Positions 1 to 8,623 of a stretch of 48,751 nt of DNA are shown here, one piece after another. The stretch covers positions 1 to 48,751 of the forward strand of contig JANQHE010000058.1 of NCBI GenBank assembly GCA_028282785.1, written 5' to 3'. The notes below the pieces were generated by a model. The model did no database searches. It was not told the origin of the DNA and worked only from the letters and a program-made list of their open reading frames with translations. The position numbers were made by a program, and so were the translations under genes. Numbering within the stretch: the first letter of the stretch is position 1; the number at the start of each line of letters is the position of its first letter. Source of the DNA: Bacteroidales bacterium. GTDB lineage: Bacteria > Bacteroidota > Bacteroidia > Bacteroidales > UBA12077.

Positions 1-152
1 ATGAGCATTGCAGGTAAAATCAATTTATCCCCTTTAAGGTAAAGCAAACAAATTGATTTACATTTCTAACACCTTATTATTTTACTGTTAATAACATTAT
101 TGCTTTATCGGGCTAAAATTCATTAATTTTATAAAACCGAATAAACAAAAAT
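1..152. other. Intergenic leader with inverted repeat
   Basis: I see no supported gene in this stretch. Positions 14-26 and 50-61 form an imperfect inverted repeat (about 12 pairs with one bulged base, sharing AAATCAATTT / AAATTGATTT). It could be the terminator of a gene lying before the window, although it is not followed by a T run. A short open frame from position 1 (13 codons, ending in TAA at 40-42) could equally be the tail of an upstream gene; this cannot be decided here. Confidence 0.3.
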
Positions 153-3100
153 ATGTCTCAACTAACAATATATAAGGCTTCTGCCGGATCAGGAAAAACT
201 TTTCGTTTAGCCCGGGAGTTTTTACATTTAATATTTAAATATCCTGAAAACTACCGCCGGATCTTAGCGGTTACATTTACCAATAAGGCAACCGCTGAGA
301 TGAAAAACCGGATATTGAGCGAATTAAATAAACTGGCTAAAGGAATAAATTCGGACTACCAGGAAGAGTTGAAAAAAGAATTTGATTTGTCAAATAATCA
401 AATTCAGGCTAAAGCTACCAGGATTCTGAGTTCTATTTTACACGATTTTTCAAAGTTTTCAGTAAGTACAATAGATAAATTCTTTCAAAAAATTATCCGG
501 TCCTTTACCCGTGAAGTTGGTATCCAACCGGGTTATTCCGTTGAACTAAACCAGGATGAGATTTTATTAAAAGTAATTGATGAATTATTACTCGATTTAG
601 ATGAAAACAAAGAATTAAAAGAATGGCTTTCGAAATTAGCTTCGGAAAAGATCGAGCAAGGCAACAAGTGGGATTTTAAGGAAGACATTCAAAAACTTGC
701 CCGGGAAATATTTAAAGAGGAATTTAAAGCCTTTGATAAACAATTGGTCAAAAAGTTAAGTGATAAAGATTTTTTAAGAAAGTATATCCGGGAACTACAG
801 CAGATTAAGGCAAAGTTTGAAAACCAATTAAAAAGCATTGCTCGTGAGGCCCTTAAACTAATTAAAACCAACGGACTGGAAATTGAAGACTTTAAATGGG
901 GAAAATCCGGTGTGCCCAATTATTTTAATAAAATTATAGCGAACAATGATTTTGAACCAACATCGCGAACCATAAAAGGAGCAGAAGCGCATACCGAATG
1001 GATTAATCAAAAATCCGGTAAAAAAGATTTGATCGAAAATGCTCTTGATCAGGGATTATTTGATCTTTTGATTCAGGCAGTAACCTATTTTCAAAAGAAC
1101 AAAATACCATATTATTCCTCAATCGAGATCTTAAAACTTATTCATACACTTGGAATACTAACCGATATATCAGATAAACTAAGAGAATATACGGAAGATC
1201 AAAACATATTCCTGATATCCGATGCGGCACAATTAATTCAGGTTATTGTAAAAGATAATGAATCGCCATTCATCTATGAGAAAACAGGAAATATCTATAA
1301 ACACTTTATGATAGACGAATTCCAGGATACCTCTAAGATCCAGTGGTACAACTTCAAACCCTTAATTGGCAATAGCCTGGCACAGGGAAGCAAAAACCTG
1401 GTTGTTGGTGACGTTAAACAATCAATTTACCGTTGGCGAAACAGCGATTGGGAAATTCTTTCGGATCAAATACAAAACGAATTTGCTCAATACAATCCAA
1501 AAACAGAAGCCTTAAAAATTAACTGGAGAAGTAAAAAAAACATCATCGAATTTAATAATGCGATTTTCACCTGTTCCTCACAAATCCTTCAGCAGCAATT
1601 CAATGCAGAGTATGACGAAAATGATGATAATCCATATGAGGTAAAAATAACCGATGCATACAAAGATGTACATCAAATGGTCTCTAATAACGGAAAAGAA
1701 GGTGGGTACATAAACCATACATTTTTAAATGACAAGGAATATGATTCATGGAAAGATGAAGTCAAACTCAGGTTACCGAAAATAATTGAAGAACTACAAG
1801 AGAAAAATTATCAGCTCAATGACATTGCTATACTGGTTCGAACAGCCAGGGAAGGCCAGGAAATAGCAAATACCTTGATTGAATACAAAAATCAAAACAA
1901 TTCAAATTATAAGTTCGATTTTATCTCGAACGATTCTTTATTTCTGCAAAATTCGTCCCTGGTAAGATTCATATTGGCTGTATTGGAATACACTTTAAAT
2001 CCTGAAGATGAAATAAACCTGTCTTTCATTGCATACGAATTCAATTGTTATTTGAAAAATGAAAATATATCAGATTCGGAACTTCATAATATTTTAAGGA
2101 ATAAAAAAGAAAACACAGATTGGCATAGAAATATATTTCCACAGGAATTTATAGATTCTTTACATCAGATCAAACAGCTTCCAATCTACGAATTAACAGA
2201 CAGAATAATAAGAATATTTAAGCTGAACAAAATACAACAGGAACTACCCTATCTAAAAGCATTTTTGGATATTATACTTGATTTTGGCAAAAAATCAGCT
2301 TCTGATATCCATACCTTTCTTAATTGGTGGAACGAAGAGGGTCGCAATAAAACACTGGCCGTATCGGAAAACCAGGATGCAATTAGAATACTGACTATTC
2401 ATAGCTCCAAAGGTTTGGAATTTAAAAATGTGATCATCCCGTTTTGTAACTGGGAGATAGATCATAAGCCAACTCAAACCAATATTTTATGGTGTAAAAC
2501 AAATGAAGAACCATTCGGTCAATTGGAATTAATTCCTGTAAAGTATTCAAAGAACCTTCAAAAAACCATTTTTAATTCCGGTTATTTAAACGAAAAGTTC
2601 CATGCATATGTGGATAATCTGAATTTATTATATGTAGCTTTCACCAGGGCCGAACACAATTTATTTATCTTCTCTCCTATCAGGGAAAAGAAAAGTGGCA
2701 TTTCTAAAGTCAATGAGCTACTTTATTTTAACTACCGGAACTCTAAAAATTTCCCGGAAGGAAATGGCTTTATCGGTTTGGACGATTACTGGAATACAGA
2801 AACAAATATTTTCGAATTAGGAAACTTGAATAAGGCAATAAAACAAGTAAAAGATTTACCTCTTGAATTGGAAATTGAGCAATTCGAATCCTTTGACATA
2901 AAAAATAAACTCCGGTTAAAACTGCATGATAATTCTTTCTTTACCGGGCAGGAAAGTGCTCCCTTTAAAAAAGTGAATCATGGAAAAGTGATGCATGAAA
3001 TTTTTGAAAATATCAGTACTGAACATGATATCTCTCAAGCCATTGACAAACTTGTCTTTGAAGGAAAAATATCTCCGGATGAAAAAACAGGGCTAAAAAA

Positions 3101-3422
3101 GAAAATAGAAGAAACTTTTACGAATGATCAGGTTAAAAGTTGGTTTGGTAAAGATTGGAAAATAAAAACAGAAACAGAAATTATTTTACCAAACGGAAAA
3201 ACCGTTCGCCCTGACCGGGTCATTAGTAACAACGAAAAAACGATCATAATTGACTATAAATTTGGCGAACCTGTCTTCCAGACAGGCAGGCAGGAAGAAG
3301 AAAAACACCATAAACAGGTAAAATCTTATATGGATATTTTAAGAAAAATGGAAGAAAAGAAAATTGAAGGATATTTGTGGTATGTAGATTTAGGTAACAT
3401 AGTTGCCGTTTCTAATTTCTAG
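153..3422 (+). CDS. addA: AddA-like UvrD/RecB-family helicase-nuclease
   Basis: This 1089-residue protein is predicted to be the helicase-nuclease subunit of an AddAB-type complex, which resects double-strand breaks for RecA-dependent repair. Superfamily 1A motifs appear in order: Walker A ASAGSGKT (residues 9-16), DEFQD (about 388), VVGDVKQSIYRWR (about 417-429), LTIHSSKGLEFKNVIIP (from about 747) and YVAFTRAEHN (from about 827). A RecB-type PD-(D/E)XK nuclease follows, with His948 (GKVMHEIF), Asp1021 (RPDRV) and Asp1034/Lys1036 (IIDYKFG), then a Q-x3-Y element. The partner gene lies at 4560-7427, with a radical SAM gene between. A palindromic repeat (3270-3294) is read in frame just after the IIDYKFG motif and appears to be an insertion in a loop. 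The function of the family is established; the assignment to AddA rather than another RecB-like protein rests on the AddB-like neighbour. Confidence 0.9.
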   Translation: MSQLTIYKASAGSGKTFRLAREFLHLIFKYPENYRRILAVTFTNKATAEMKNRILSELNKLAKGINSDYQEELKKEFDLSNNQIQAKATRILSSILHDFSKFSVSTIDKFFQKIIRSFTREVGIQPGYSVELNQDEILLKVIDELLLDLDENKELKEWLSKLASEKIEQGNKWDFKEDIQKLAREIFKEEFKAFDKQLVKKLSDKDFLRKYIRELQQIKAKFENQLKSIAREALKLIKTNGLEIEDFKWGKSGVPNYFNKIIANNDFEPTSRTIKGAEAHTEWINQKSGKKDLIENALDQGLFDLLIQAVTYFQKNKIPYYSSIEILKLIHTLGILTDISDKLREYTEDQNIFLISDAAQLIQVIVKDNESPFIYEKTGNIYKHFMIDEFQDTSKIQWYNFKPLIGNSLAQGSKNLVVGDVKQSIYRWRNSDWEILSDQIQNEFAQYNPKTEALKINWRSKKNIIEFNNAIFTCSSQILQQQFNAEYDENDDNPYEVKITDAYKDVHQMVSNNGKEGGYINHTFLNDKEYDSWKDEVKLRLPKIIEELQEKNYQLNDIAILVRTAREGQEIANTLIEYKNQNNSNYKFDFISNDSLFLQNSSLVRFILAVLEYTLNPEDEINLSFIAYEFNCYLKNENISDSELHNILRNKKENTDWHRNIFPQEFIDSLHQIKQLPIYELTDRIIRIFKLNKIQQELPYLKAFLDIILDFGKKSASDIHTFLNWWNEEGRNKTLAVSENQDAIRILTIHSSKGLEFKNVIIPFCNWEIDHKPTQTNILWCKTNEEPFGQLELIPVKYSKNLQKTIFNSGYLNEKFHAYVDNLNLLYVAFTRAEHNLFIFSPIREKKSGISKVNELLYFNYRNSKNFPEGNGFIGLDDYWNTETNIFELGNLNKAIKQVKDLPLELEIEQFESFDIKNKLRLKLHDNSFFTGQESAPFKKVNHGKVMHEIFENISTEHDISQAIDKLVFEGKISPDEKTGLKKKIEETFTNDQVKSWFGKDWKIKTETEIILPNGKTVRPDRVISNNEKTIIIDYKFGEPVFQTGRQEEEKHHKQVKSYMDILRKMEEKKIEGYLWYVDLGNIVAVSNF
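3270..3294. repeat. Palindromic repeat inside the addA coding sequence
   Basis: Arms CCTGTCT (3270-3276) and AGACAGG (3280-3286) are perfect complements around a 3-nt loop, followed by the tandem CAGGCAGG. The frame stays open and reads PVFQTGRQ (residues about 1040-1047), between the IIDYKFG catalytic motif and the downstream Gln/Tyr element. CCTG-rich palindromes of this sort are otherwise intergenic; a related one is at 11243-11254. That it is an inserted repeat is inference. Confidence 0.6.
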
Positions 3423-3433
3423 TTCCTTGTTAA

Positions 3434-3500
3434 CCTGCAACCTGCAGCTTGAAACTTGGAACTTGGAACTCTGAACTTGTAACAATAAGAACTAACATAT
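3434..3500. repeat. AACTTGGAACTT-type degenerate tandem repeat
   Basis: The gap between addA and the radical SAM gene is filled with short variants of the unit AACTTGGAACT/CTGAACTTG (cttgaaacttggaacttgg, then aactctgaacttg). A similar track (GAACTATGAACTTTGAACTTT) lies at 4533-4555 before addB, with traces at 21216-21234 and 38385-38402. I see no coding potential. The role is unknown; slippage-generated spacer DNA is the simplest reading. Confidence 0.5.
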
Positions 3501-3533
3501 AAATTATGTACAAAGAACCTAGAACGGAAAGAT

Positions 3534-4520
3534 ATGAGTAAATACCCCTGGGGCCATAACAGAAGATTTAATGCGTACAGCAATTATTTTAAGAAAACCT
3601 TTGGCGAGCGGGTTCAGAAAGTAACCATTGATGCCGGGTTTACCTGCCCAAACCGCGATGGTTCAAAAGGGATCGGTGGTTGTACTTATTGTAACAACGA
3701 TGCATTTAACCCTTCATATTGTGTTCCGGATAAAACCATTACACAGCAAATTAACGAAGGAATTGAGTTTCATGAAAAACGTTACCGGAGGGCAAATAAA
3801 TTCCTGGCATATTTTCAGGCTTATTCAAATACCTACGCACCTTTAAAGAAACTAAAAACTATTTACAGCGAAGCATTAAGTATCCCGGGAATTACAGGTT
3901 TGGTTATCGGAACGCGCCCCGACTGTATTAATGATGAAAAACTGGAATATTTTCAGGAACTATCGGAAAAATACTACATTATACTTGAATATGGAATAGA
4001 ATCCATAAACAACGATACCTTAAAAAATATTAATCGCGGCCATACATTTGAAGAAGCTGTCGAAGCATTGCGAAAAACAAAACAATATGGGATAAAAACA
4101 GGAGCACATTTTATTTTTGGGTTGCCTGGTGAGTCAAAAGAATATATTTTAAGCGAAGCAAAAACCATCTCTTCCCTCCCGCTCGATACGGTAAAATTTC
4201 ATCAATTGCAGATCATAAAAGGAACAATCATGGAAAAAGAATACAAAGAACATCCCGGAAAATTTACGTTTTTTGAGCTTCCGGAGTACATCGATTTTTT
4301 CATTCGGTTTCTTGAAAGATTAAATCCCAAATTTGTTGTTGAACGCTTTGCCGGCGAAGTACCTCCAAGATTCCTGGCAGGACCGGGTTGGGGATTGATC
4401 CGAAACGATCAGATATTAAATAAATTTGAAAAAAGACTTGAAGAATTAGATACTTACCAAGGGAGATTGTTTGAAAAACCTGACAGCAATAGTACCAATA
4501 ATCCGAAATTTGAAATCTGA
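3534..4520 (+). CDS. TIGR01212/YhcC-family radical SAM protein
   Basis: The 328-residue protein has the radical SAM cluster motif in the spaced form typical of the YhcC/TIGR01212 group: Cys38, Cys50 and Cys53 (TCPNRDG...GGCTYC). It would bind a 4Fe-4S cluster and cleave S-adenosylmethionine. Supporting blocks are FQAYSNTYAP, GTRPDC and the LEYGIES and HFIFGLPGE strands of the TIM-barrel core. Substrate and product of this family are not established. It lies 111 bp after addA and 39 bp before addB in the same direction, so co-transcription is likely, but a role in recombination cannot be inferred from this. The start ATG at 3534 is preceded by an A-rich stretch (aacggaaag). Confidence 0.88.
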   Translation: MSKYPWGHNRRFNAYSNYFKKTFGERVQKVTIDAGFTCPNRDGSKGIGGCTYCNNDAFNPSYCVPDKTITQQINEGIEFHEKRYRRANKFLAYFQAYSNTYAPLKKLKTIYSEALSIPGITGLVIGTRPDCINDEKLEYFQELSEKYYIILEYGIESINNDTLKNINRGHTFEEAVEALRKTKQYGIKTGAHFIFGLPGESKEYILSEAKTISSLPLDTVKFHQLQIIKGTIMEKEYKEHPGKFTFFELPEYIDFFIRFLERLNPKFVVERFAGEVPPRFLAGPGWGLIRNDQILNKFEKRLEELDTYQGRLFEKPDSNSTNNPKFEI

Positions 4521-4559
4521 AACCCGAAACTGAGAACTATGAACTTTGAACTTTAAACC

Positions 4560-7427
4560 ATGAGCACTTTCCTTCAATATACAGCAACAAACCTGTACGC
4601 TAGATACGAAGATAAAATCTCCGAACTCTGCATTGTGTTTCCCAACCGCAGAGCAAGTTTATACTTCAAAAAATACTTGTCGGAATTAACTGACAAACCG
4701 ATCTGGTCGCCTAATACGACTACTATCAATGAATTGATGCAGGAAATTTCAGGCCTGACCCTTGCCGATAACATTAAATTACTCTTCGAACTATACACTA
4801 TTTATAAACGAATAAAAAAATCGGAAGAAAGCTTCGATGATTTCTACTTCTGGGGTGAAATGATGCTGAACGATTTCGATGATATTGACAAATACCTTAT
4901 TAATCCCGAAGATCTTTTTAAAAACCTGAAATCATTAAAATCCATACAAGATCAGTTCACATATCTATCCGATGAACAAATTGAAGCCATAAAACAATTT
5001 TGGCAAAGTTTCGAGCCGGAGAAATATTCCGGTCAACAGGAAGATTTTATTAGTATCTGGAATATTTTACTCAACATTTACCTGGATCTTAATAAACACT
5101 TAAAAGAACATGAAATTGCTTACGAAGGAATGATATACCGGTATGTGGCAGATATGCTTAAAAGTACTGGAACAATTGAACTACCTCATAAAAAGTATGT
5201 TTTTGTGGGTTTCAATGCATTAAATAATTGCGAAAAAAAACTTTTCAATTACCTACAAAATAACAAACTGGCCGAATTTTACTGGGATTACGATGAAACC
5301 TACATAAACAACAAGCTGCATGAATCCGGGCTATTTTTAAGAGATAACATTCGCGAATACAAAGTACCGGAAAGTTTTTCCAATCAAAACATATTTAAAC
5401 CGTTTTCAGAGAAAAAGCAGATTGAGATCATTTCCGTTCCCTCGGATATCGGACAGGCAAAAGTTATTACAAAAGCATTACGGGATAGTAAAACAAACCA
5501 CGTTGAATCACCTGACAAAACCGCCATTGTTTTGGCAGATGAGGACTTACTTGTTCCTGTTTTGCATTCGGTGCCCGATTCAATCGATAAGGTAAATATA
5601 ACCATGGGATATCCCGTAAGCAACACCCCTGTTTACAGCTTACTGGAACATATGATTGATTTACAAAAAAACGCCAGGGATACTAAATCCGGAACCACAT
5701 TTTACCATAAAAATGTGTTGGCAATCCTGAGCCACCAATACTTGAATTCACAGTTTACAAAAGAGGCAAATGAATTGATCCAATTCATAAAAAAGAACAA
5801 CCGGATTGTTATTTCGGACACAGAACTAGCTACCTGTGATTTTTTCAGATCCATTTTTGTAAAAATAAATTCGTACCAGGGCCTGTCTGAATATTTGCTG
5901 AATATTCTGCATCACATTTATAATTCACTGAAAAATACCGGTAAAGAAGCAACTATTCATACCTCATCACTGGAAAAAGAATATATCTATCATATTTACC
6001 TTACCATTAACCGGATGAAAGATGTTTTGCAGGAACAAAACATCTCCGTTAAAATGGAAACATACATTCGGTTGGTTCGTAAGATAATCCAAAATCTGCG
6101 TGTTCCGTTTACCGGTGAGCCTTTATCCGGATTACAAATTATGGGGATCCTGGAAACCCGTTTGCTCGATTTCGAAAACCTTTTTATTACCTCGCTCAAC
6201 GAAGGCATTTTACCCAAAACAGAAGCGGCACTTTCATTTATCCCGTATAACCTGCGCCGTGGATTTGGCTTGCCAACCATCGAGCATCAGGATGCGATCT
6301 ATGCCTATTATTTTTATCGCTTGATCCAACGGGCAAAAAATATAACCTTAATTTACAATCCAACTTCGGACAGAATGCAAACCGGTGAAATGAGCCGGTT
6401 CCTGTACCAGTTAAAATACGAATCCGGCTTTGATATCATAGAAAAAAGTATGCGTTATGATATCAACATCACCCAACCTAAGGAAATTATAATTGAAAAA
6501 ACCGATGAGGTGAACCAAAAACTTGGGCAATATTTTTCTTCCAATGGAGGAACAAAATACCTGTCACCAAGCGCTCTTAGCAATTATATGCGATGCAGCC
6601 TCAGGTTTTACTTCAGGTATATTGCAGGTTTAAAAGAACAGGACGAAATTACGGAAGAAATAGATGCACCTTTGTTTGGTAATATCCTGCACGAAGCGAT
6701 GGATTACCTTTACAAAGATTTTGTAAACAAAGAAGTAAGCACCGAAGATTTAAAAAAGATCACCAAAACACAAATAGATGAAGCCATAGATCATGCATTT
6801 AAAATCAATTACTTTAAACATGATAAAGTGGATTATTCCGGTAAAAACATTATTATCCGGGAAGTAATCGAAAAATATGTAAACCGGGTTTTAAAAATTG
6901 ATACAGGCTTTGCCCCTTTCGAAGTTCTTTCGTTGGAAGATACCTACGAAACAGAGGTTCCTGTAACGGCAAACGGAACCTTCGAAATGGTAAAACTCGG
7001 AGGTAAAATAGACCGGGTGGATAAATTAAACGACCATATTCGGATCCTGGATTACAAAACCGGTGGCGATAAACTTGAATTTAAGAACATCGAAGCATTA
7101 TTTTCCGAAAAAGATAGCGACAGGAACAGCGCCGTTTTCCAAACCTTTTTATACGCCAAATTTTACCACGACTTAAAGAAACCTTCTTTACCAATAACAC
7201 CCGGAGTCTATTCTGCCCGTAAACTTTTTGAAGATAACTTTGAGTACAAAATATTCAGTAAAGACTCCCGGTCTTACATCAATGATTACAAACAAATATC
7301 TGATGAATACCCGGAACAATTAAGCCAACTGATTCAAAAGATATTTGATCCGAACGAGGCTTTTAAACAAACCAAAGAAACCAGGAATTGTGAGTATTGC
7401 CCCTATCGAAAAATTTGTCACAGGTAG
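4560..7427 (+). CDS. addB: AddB-like PD-(D/E)XK nuclease with Fe-S cluster motif
   Basis: This 955-residue protein is the likely partner of the AddA-like protein. The N-terminus (IVFPNRRASLYFKKYL) matches the start of AddB-like proteins of this phylum, and no Walker A motif is visible, as expected for a structural, inactive helicase fold. The C-terminal nuclease has GNILHEAMDYLY, Asp818 (GKIDRVD), Asp831/Lys833 (LDYKTGG) and a Q-x3-Y element (QTFLYAKFY). Four cysteines placed as in AddB iron-sulphur nucleases are present: Cys679 (YMRCSLRF) ahead of the core, and Cys944, Cys947 and Cys953 at the extreme C-terminus (CEYCPYRKIC). It is the last gene of the three-gene block; the next gene starts 163 bp on. 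Confidence 0.87.
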   Translation: MSTFLQYTATNLYARYEDKISELCIVFPNRRASLYFKKYLSELTDKPIWSPNTTTINELMQEISGLTLADNIKLLFELYTIYKRIKKSEESFDDFYFWGEMMLNDFDDIDKYLINPEDLFKNLKSLKSIQDQFTYLSDEQIEAIKQFWQSFEPEKYSGQQEDFISIWNILLNIYLDLNKHLKEHEIAYEGMIYRYVADMLKSTGTIELPHKKYVFVGFNALNNCEKKLFNYLQNNKLAEFYWDYDETYINNKLHESGLFLRDNIREYKVPESFSNQNIFKPFSEKKQIEIISVPSDIGQAKVITKALRDSKTNHVESPDKTAIVLADEDLLVPVLHSVPDSIDKVNITMGYPVSNTPVYSLLEHMIDLQKNARDTKSGTTFYHKNVLAILSHQYLNSQFTKEANELIQFIKKNNRIVISDTELATCDFFRSIFVKINSYQGLSEYLLNILHHIYNSLKNTGKEATIHTSSLEKEYIYHIYLTINRMKDVLQEQNISVKMETYIRLVRKIIQNLRVPFTGEPLSGLQIMGILETRLLDFENLFITSLNEGILPKTEAALSFIPYNLRRGFGLPTIEHQDAIYAYYFYRLIQRAKNITLIYNPTSDRMQTGEMSRFLYQLKYESGFDIIEKSMRYDINITQPKEIIIEKTDEVNQKLGQYFSSNGGTKYLSPSALSNYMRCSLRFYFRYIAGLKEQDEITEEIDAPLFGNILHEAMDYLYKDFVNKEVSTEDLKKITKTQIDEAIDHAFKINYFKHDKVDYSGKNIIIREVIEKYVNRVLKIDTGFAPFEVLSLEDTYETEVPVTANGTFEMVKLGGKIDRVDKLNDHIRILDYKTGGDKLEFKNIEALFSEKDSDRNSAVFQTFLYAKFYHDLKKPSLPITPGVYSARKLFEDNFEYKIFSKDSRSYINDYKQISDEYPEQLSQLIQKIFDPNEAFKQTKETRNCEYCPYRKICHR

Positions 7428-7590
7428 CTTGTAAACAGATAAATTATAAGTGGAATTCTCTATTTTTTATATATTTTTAGTCTATCTTAGAGTTTGTAAA
7501 AGATATATCAGTTCCATCTAAGAATAAGTTGGCATTCATGTTAGAGAGACTGCCTGTAAATAAAAAAATTACCTATATGAATAGATAGAT

Positions 7591-8301
7591 ATGGATATGG
7601 ATCTGAATTTAGAAAAAAGAACTGAAGTATTGGAATATGCTTTGCAAATTGAAGAATCAATAAAGATACTCTTGCTTCTATGTCTTGGAATAAATGATAA
7701 TACAAAAACAAAATTGTTTGGAAGTAAAGCAGGAATAAGCTTTCAAAGTAAGATTGATTTGTTATATGATATAGATATTCTTGAAAAGGATGAACATCAA
7801 GGCTTAGAATTACAGATGAATTTTAGAAATAAGTTCCTCCATGATATAAAATTCAACACGTACCTTTCTGTTTTGTCGTTTTTTGATAATGGAATTAAAA
7901 ACAGATTTAAAAAATATTTACTTGATGGTGGCGATATTTTAGATGAAAATTCATGCAGAGAAGCATACCAAAATCTATATCTCAGCAATTTAAAGGTGAT
8001 TTCAAATAAAATTGAATCAAAAAAGAAAGCCGCTGATGATACTATGGATTTATTATCAACTCCGACTAAAATATACAATGGATTGACAGATATTTTTTTT
8101 AATCTTATCAGAGACTTATATCAACAAATTGAAAATTCGAACTTGAAAAATCCTGATGTCATCGAATTAGTGGATAATATAAGGACAAAGTGTAAAGAGT
8201 ACTCTGCAAAATTTATGAATAATGAAGAAGTAAAAGAGATATACACTGATTATTATTCGCGATTGGCTAATCCTGATAAAATGAAGGACATATTTAAATA
8301 A
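7591..8301 (+). CDS. Hypothetical protein with HEPN-type R-x4-H motif
   Basis: I do not recognise a named family. The 236-residue product is largely alpha-helical by composition, without signal peptide or membrane segments. The sequence RNKFLH (Arg79 to His84) fits the R-x4-6-H active-site signature of HEPN ribonucleases, preceded by a helix rich in acidic and hydrophobic residues and followed by an Asp, as is common in HEPN proteins. The KTKLFGSKAG and SKIDLLYDI blocks suggest a conserved fold. HEPN proteins often act as toxins or phage-defence RNases, but the motif alone is short and this function is inference. The gene stands alone: 163 bp from addB and followed by a 177-bp hairpin-forming element beginning 13 nt after the stop codon. 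Confidence 0.6.
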   Translation: MDMDLNLEKRTEVLEYALQIEESIKILLLLCLGINDNTKTKLFGSKAGISFQSKIDLLYDIDILEKDEHQGLELQMNFRNKFLHDIKFNTYLSVLSFFDNGIKNRFKKYLLDGGDILDENSCREAYQNLYLSNLKVISNKIESKKKAADDTMDLLSTPTKIYNGLTDIFFNLIRDLYQQIENSNLKNPDVIELVDNIRTKCKEYSAKFMNNEEVKEIYTDYYSRLANPDKMKDIFK

Positions 8302-8314
8302 GAAAACATGAAAT

Positions 8315-8491
8315 GCCAACACTAAATATAAGCAATAGCGGTTTCTGTGGGTATTCTAGCGGTAGTAGTTTTAATCAGCTCCGCCAAATCTGCCGATTTG
8401 ACTATTTAGATAAGGTGCAGCTTTGGCTACTTAGCAGCTTGGTACGAAACCGCTTTAAAGTCCGCTACTGCTCATATTATTACCGTTAGAC
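8315..8491 (+). repeat. Gene-end hairpin element, attC-like (copy C)
   Basis: The element begins with GCCAACA soon after the stop codon at 8301 and ends with TTACCGTTAGAC. Its outer arms pair: AATATAAGCAATAGCGG (8325-8341) with CCGCTACTGCTCATATT (8462-8478), and GGTTTC with GAAACC. An inner palindrome (CAAATC-TGCC-GATTTG) sits at 8385-8400. The last seven bases, GTTAGAC, fit the integron core GTTRRRY; the left end TGCCAAC is a weaker match to RYYYAAC. Similar elements occur at 25825-25953 (minus strand) and 27746-27872. No integrase is in the window, so this may also be an ordinary dispersed intergenic repeat. Confidence 0.5.
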
Positions 8492-8623
8492 ACAAGCTAA
8501 AGAAACACTGTTGCATAAATGAAATATATGATAAAACAAATGTAAAATAATAAGTAAACTGAATTAGGTAAAGTATATGAAAGGAATATTAATGAGAGTG
8601 TTAAACGCAAAAAATGTTACATT

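Noticed and set aside
1-42. Short frame from position 1 as a gene
   Set aside because: Thirteen codons and no context; may be the tail of an upstream gene but cannot be shown.
6100-6324. Open frame on the plus strand overlapping addB in another frame
   Set aside because: The addB frame carries recognisable conserved blocks throughout; the other is a shadow.
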